Shown: positions 20,458 to 24,460 of the stretch, piece after piece | Numbering within the stretch: position 1 is the first letter of the stretch | How the letters are laid out: each line of letters opens with the position of its first letter | DNA from: Krasilnikovozyma curviuscula | Taxonomy: Eukaryota; Basidiomycota; Tremellomycetes; Cystofilobasidiales; Mrakiaceae | NCBI GenBank assembly: GCA_014825775.1 | Contig: MVAQ01000279.1 | Coordinates: forward strand, 1 to 24,460 | Direction: 5' to 3' | Length of the DNA: 24,460 bases | Translations under genes and position numbers: made by a program | Notes under the pieces: generated by a model | Databases searched by the model: none | The model's input: the letters and a program-made list of their open reading frames with translations, nothing else | What the model was told of the DNA's origin: nothing

Positions 20458-22891
20458 TTAAATACTGTCCAATTCACGTTGGACAAGACGATCGAAAGCG
20501 CTCTCTTTCCATCCCTCCGCCCTCATCACAGAAAATAGCTTGTCCTCCTCAATCCCAAACCACCCTCCTCCGCCAGTGATGCCGATCTCATCCTCATTCT
20601 CGTTGATACTCAGTATATTGCCGCCATCATTGCTCAAGCTAACGGTGATCTTGTTCTCCATGTGCATTTCGTGCAGGGTTTGAACCGTTGTTGAAGGTTT
20701 CCGCAACTGCTGGGAGACGTTTCCAGAGAGAACCGCATCGAGCTCTATTTTGTCTGGGAAGTAGAGCTTTTGTTCTAGAATCCGTAGAATTGCAATACAC
20801 GTCCTGAAGATAGCAGAGTCACCGTCAAGAAGGATCTGATCCCAGACACTGACGGCACCAAGTTCAGTGTAAGTGTGACTGCCGAGGATCAATGGAAAGA
20901 GCAACATGACGCACCGACAAACAGTTTCAAACTGTAGTTGCTGGACAAAGAGGGTCAAGAACCACGACTGAGGTATCCGAACGCCGTGCGTAACCAGGTT
21001 GTACTGCACTTTGGGCAGAGCATCTGCACCTACAAACGAATAGGACGCTGTTAGAGACAACGGCATCTGAGATGGGCAAAGGACGTACAAAGGGTGTTAA
21101 AGATTCTCCAGTAGGCATTCTGTTCATCTTTCTTCCTCGGATCCACGAAGTATTTCAGCAGCATCGAATTGTCTATGAAGTTCAGCATGGTTTTGAAGGC
21201 AGCGTCCGCCGGCATGTTGAGGAGGAATGTCGCTGCAACCAACGAAATTTCCGAGATGTAAGGTAAGGACTTTGGCAAGCGAGTCATCATCCTGGAGATA
21301 GATGAGAGATTTAGCGTGAGATGTAAGTGAAAGAGATTTAGGTACAACTCACCAAGCACCCAATAGATCGACCAACCCTTCGAACAACACGCCTCCCTCT
21401 TTCTTGAATAGCTTTAGCGAAGGATAAGCAGCATCAGCATCAGTTTCAATCTGATCCAAGATTGACTTCGGGAATTTGGCATTCTGCTTGAGTTCCTGGA
21501 ACCTCGTAACATGATTCGAGTAGGCATCTGATCCTCAAAGGTCAGTGACATGATCATGGAACGACAATGACGCAATCACTCACTTTTGCTCATCCCTAAA
21601 GGATTTCCTACGATATTCTCCCAAACACCAGCTCTAAGCTGAGGAGGTACACCTTCCCACCACAATTCCCTATACTTCGCCGCCGTTGAAGCACCAGCCG
21701 TTGCGGTCGAACTTCCTCGTCGTCCACCACCGGTAGCAGGATTCTTGTTATTGGGAGCAGAAGAGTCACCCTTCAGAGCCTTTCTTGGATTCTCGACGAT
21801 TTCGTCCATCCAAATTGGCATGTTGGCGAGCAGCTTCTCCTTTCGCACAGCTGCTTGGTGAGCAAGGGCTTCTTTTCGCTGACGTTCCAAGGCTCGGCTC
21901 TGTTCCATCATATCTTGCCAGGTCTTCAGGTGAGCCGTATCTTCTTCACGGGATTTTGGAGGCTAAATTCAAGACGTCAGGATCAGAGGGCAACTCACGC
22001 AGACAAAGTAACATTACGAACCAGGTGAGCAGGACGAGCTACAGCACAAGATCTATGATATCAACATGTCGATCTCTTGTTAGTGAAAAGAAACACCATT
22101 GACTTACTTTTACTGAGCACTCTTTCGAGAGCTGACGGTCCCGCTTTGGACTTCAGCTTGTGTGTCGAACCATTCTGAGCTTGAGTCGGCAGAGAGGAAG
22201 ACGATGATGCAGCTGAAGAGTTGTTGGTGCTGTTGTTGACTTGTAATTGATTTGCGGTGAAGGACTGAGGCGGCGGTGTCCTGTCACGCGAGATCCCACC
22301 AGCAATTGGCCCGGAGACGGATTTGTTTCTGAAATGATCTCGAGTCCCACCACCTGAGTTTGTTCTGGTGTGTGTCATTGAAGAGATCGCTGATGATGCT
22401 CGGCGTGAAACTGAGTACCGGCGAAACAAAAGGAGAATCCAAAATCAGTAACAGACGAGCGTTGGCCCCAATGAATTTAGATACTAACAGCTGTCACTCT
22501 TCTTATGCCCTTTGTCACCATCAGGTGTGCTATTTCTCATAATCCCATGAGAGCTCACTGAGTGTGTCGGTGGAACATCTTCTGAAATGGATATCGACTG
22601 AAACGGCACATCATCCATATCATCCCCCCCGCTGTCGTCTGGTTGAGTACTCGCACCCCTGAGCTGAACAACTTTGTTTCCATTTGTGAGATTCATGTCC
22701 TTGACTCCTAGCGAGTCCATCGAGGTAGAAGACAGCTGGAAATCAGAGATTGAGTGAGTGATTCCAGGTGGTGTCGCCGAGTTGAACTCTGGTAACGGTG
22801 GTGGTGAAGGCAATGAAGCCTGCGAAGACGCTAGTGATACATCTCTGGACGGCGTAGCTGAAGCTGCTGGGGACGACTGTTGAGTCGACAT
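20458..22891 (-). CDS. TBC-domain protein, probably catalytically inactive as a RabGAP
   Basis: Eight exons on the minus strand (22489-22891, 22108-22410, 22022-22038, 21584-21962, 21353-21527, 21089-21291, 20915-21029, 20458-20848) encode 661 residues. The first ~250 residues are Ser/Thr/Pro-rich and disordered. RPAHLPPKSREED leads to a charged helix (about 255-300), then the TBC domain begins at ELWWEGVPPQLRAGVWENI. Later blocks are LVAATFLLNMPADAAF, YWRIFNTLCADALPKV, SWFLTLFVQQLQFETVCRVW and DQILLDGDSAIFR. TBC domains normally speed GTP hydrolysis on Rab proteins with an Arg finger (IxxDxxR) and a Gln finger (YxQ). Here these read IETDADA (Arg replaced by Ala400) and YIS (Gln replaced by Ser438). 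One exon is only 17 nt. Its removal or use is fixed by phase and by the RPAHL-PPK junction. Confidence 0.85.
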
Positions 22892-23319
22892 AGTATCTTT
22901 GTGAGGTCAAAAAGCACAGTTTCAGAATCTTGACCCCTACACATTGAACAGAGCAAAGGGACTGACCTGTTTTTTTGATGATGTGAGAAGCTTTTAGATA
23001 TTTTTCTCCTTACTGACCTGTAGCTGTGTTCCTATGTGATTTCAAAATAGGAAAGTCAACATTGAGCTCGGGCATTCTTGCAGGGAAGAAAGCAGCAAGG
23101 AAACTCTGACCTAAACAGTGCCAGCTTACTTCTATTCCACCAAAAAAAAAAACAGTTTGCTATGCCCTACCTGGAGCTATCTCTCGATATTTCCACTCAA
23201 GAGGGTGGGGAGCAACGTCCAAACATCTTACTCGAGCCAGCACGTCCCCTACATACCGCCACCTTCCCTTGTATTTACACCAAGCCAAACCCAGTATCTG
23301 GACACAAAGTACCTAAGTC
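22892..23319. promoter_or_regulatory. Divergent promoter region between the TBC gene and the MoaE-like gene
   Basis: These 428 bp contain no supported coding region. A run of eleven A lies at 23142-23152, about 170 bp before the MoaE-like start, and resembles a nucleosome-excluding poly(dA:dT) tract. The plus-strand open frame 23078-23416 has no domain and overlaps the MoaE-like start in another frame. Confidence 0.4.
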
Positions 23320-23937
23320 ATGGACATCCAACCAGAACCTCATATTGATCAGCAGCAGGTCTTCACAGCAACCTCGCCAGAGGGGGATATCGTCTGTCTT
23401 TCGCACCTGGTTCTGAATGAACAAGTGATCATCAATTTAGTCAAGAGTGACAAGGCGGGGGGTGTCTGTTGTTTCATTGGTACCACTAGAGATACTTTCC
23501 AAGGTAAGAATATCTTTGTTTTCTTTTGGCAGGGATCAGTAGAAGCTGAGATAAACTTTCTGGCTCTAGACAAGATTGTAACCAAACTGTCCTACACCTC
23601 CTACACCAGTCTAGCACTCAAGACAATGCTTAAGATTGTATCAAGTCTTCGTTCCAAGTACCCAATTGAAGCAATCACTATCCATCATCGTCTTGGAAGT
23701 GTGCCAGTTGGTTCAACATCGATAGTCATTGTCGTGAGTTGTCCTCACCGAAGGGAAGCCTTTGAATGCTGTGAGGAGGCTCTGGAAGAAATCAAGAAGA
23801 ATGTACAGATCTGGAAGTGGGAGGAGTACGAGGGTCGCGAGGTCGTTGGCGGCGGGATCACTGATGGAGGCGTCGACGGGAATGTGGGTGCGTGGAAAGA
23901 GAACTTCCCAATTGAACTTGCACCTGCAGCAAAATAG
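23320..23937 (+). CDS. cnxH: Molybdopterin synthase catalytic (large) subunit, MoaE family
   Basis: Two exons (23320-23503, 23570-23937) encode 183 residues. The MoaE/MOCS2B subunit joins sulphur, delivered as a thiocarboxylate on the small MoaD subunit, to precursor Z to make molybdopterin. Signatures are GGVCCFIGTTRDTFQ, LSYTSYTSLALKTM, AITIHHRLGSVPVGSTSIVI, VSCPHRREAFECCEEALEEIK and VQIWKWEEYEG. Lys137 and Lys144 sit seven apart, matching the catalytic lysine pair of E. coli MoaE (Lys119 and Lys126). The 66-nt intron (23504-23569) is a multiple of three and has no stop, so an unspliced reading is open. I removed it because its size, GTAAGA donor and CTCTAG acceptor are normal, and because the join RDTFQ-DKIVTKLSY fits the family without a 22-residue insert. 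Confidence 0.92.
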   Translation: MDIQPEPHIDQQQVFTATSPEGDIVCLSHLVLNEQVIINLVKSDKAGGVCCFIGTTRDTFQGKNIFVFFWQGSVEAEINFLALDKIVTKLSYTSYTSLALKTMLKIVSSLRSKYPIEAITIHHRLGSVPVGSTSIVIVVSCPHRREAFECCEEALEEIKKNVQIWKWEEYEGREVVGGGITDGGVDGNVGAWKENFPIELAPAAK

Positions 23938-24460
23938 GCTTGCTGAAGCGGAAGGGAGATGGAGCTGTAAAAACTTCCTTAAGATCAAATTGGCGAAGAA
24001 AAGTTCTCAGTCTGAGTAATGAATGGTGAGTATTTTTCTATTCCTGCCTGCTTCCCAGAATGAGGATAACTCATCTCAATCCGCCTTCAAAAGATCTGCA
24101 TATAAGGAGAAGTAGATCTAAACATCTGCGGTAGACTTTACCTGGCTACAGCTCTTCACAGCATTAGCAGCATAGCAACTAATGAGTCGACACGATATCG
24201 TGAATCAGCTATTATACGTTCTCATCGACTGTGGGTCTGTTAGAAAAGACCTTACTTAGAGTAGTCTGGGATGAAGTCAACAAAAAAATGAGGTTTTCGT
24301 GATGACGTGACGAGCGAAATTGAACAAGCTCCCCTCCACCTACCCATGAGATGGCCAACGCGTGACTACTCAAGCCTCGTCCCAGATCTACCGATTAGCA
24401 CGGATTTGCTACACCTTCCCAATCAGACCCGAAGAGTAATACCTCCAGACAATTGTTTGC
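23938..24460. other. Gene-free right end of the window
   Basis: These 523 bp begin with the 3' untranslated region of the MoaE-like gene. I see no open frame with a domain on either strand, no tRNA A or B box pair, and no repeat. TGACGTGA at 24303-24310 is one base from a CRE/ATF site (TGACGTCA), which may belong to the promoter of a gene beyond the window. Confidence 0.4.

Noticed and set aside
1..24460. Transposon, viral remnant, CRISPR, rRNA, tRNA or gene cluster for a new defence or metabolic system
   Set aside because: No long repeats, transposase or polymerase motifs outside RPA135, no tRNA box pair, and the genes are conserved single housekeeping or regulatory genes without a shared accessory theme.
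24000..24460. Possible exon or tRNA at the right end
   Set aside because: No frame with a start, splice sites and recognisable sequence, and no GTTCGA-type B box.

Overview
The window looks like nuclear DNA of a basidiomycete yeast, most likely a tremellomycete of the Cryptococcus/Kwoniella kind. This is inferred from gene content and architecture: genes are packed on both strands with 80-520 bp between them, almost every gene is split by many short introns (typically 56-90 nt, GT...AG), and the encoded proteins are clear fungal housekeeping or regulatory proteins. I see no bacterial operons, transposon, CRISPR array, rRNA or tRNA. All gene models were built by hand. Splice sites were chosen so that phase is kept and conserved family motifs are restored across each junction.

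Layout, left to right. (1) 3' part of an extended short-chain dehydrogenase/reductase (+). (2) A small, probably mitochondrial, single-pass membrane protein of unknown function (+). (3) Cytoplasmic dynein light intermediate chain (+). (4) An unrecognised hydrophobic spliced gene (-). (5) An F-box-like protein (-). (6) TIP41, the TOR/PP2A regulator (+). (7) RPA135, second-largest subunit of RNA polymerase I, 11 exons (-). (8) RPF1, a Brix-domain 60S assembly factor (+), divergent from RPA135. (9) A MOB2-type activator of an NDR kinase (+). (10) A CHFR-like RING E3 ligase with a C-terminal PBZ-like zinc finger (-). (11) A TBC-domain protein whose two catalytic finger residues are absent (-). (12) The MoaE-type large subunit of molybdopterin synthase (+). 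The last ~520 bp hold no gene I can support.

Functional links are local rather than operon-like. RPA135 and RPF1 share a 261-bp divergent promoter and both serve ribosome production, so co-regulation is likely. TIP41 lies next to them (convergent with RPA135) and works in the nutrient signalling that controls ribosome production. Dynein LIC, MOB2 and the CHFR-like ligase belong to cell division and morphogenesis, but their proximity may be chance.

I found no gene cluster that amounts to a new system. The items most worth a second look are the CHFR-like ligase that has RING and PBZ but no FHA domain, the catalytically degenerate TBC protein, the conserved effector-binding helix of the dynein chain, the RPA135/RPF1 shared promoter, a GC-AG intron, two unusually long introns, and two unrecognised genes.
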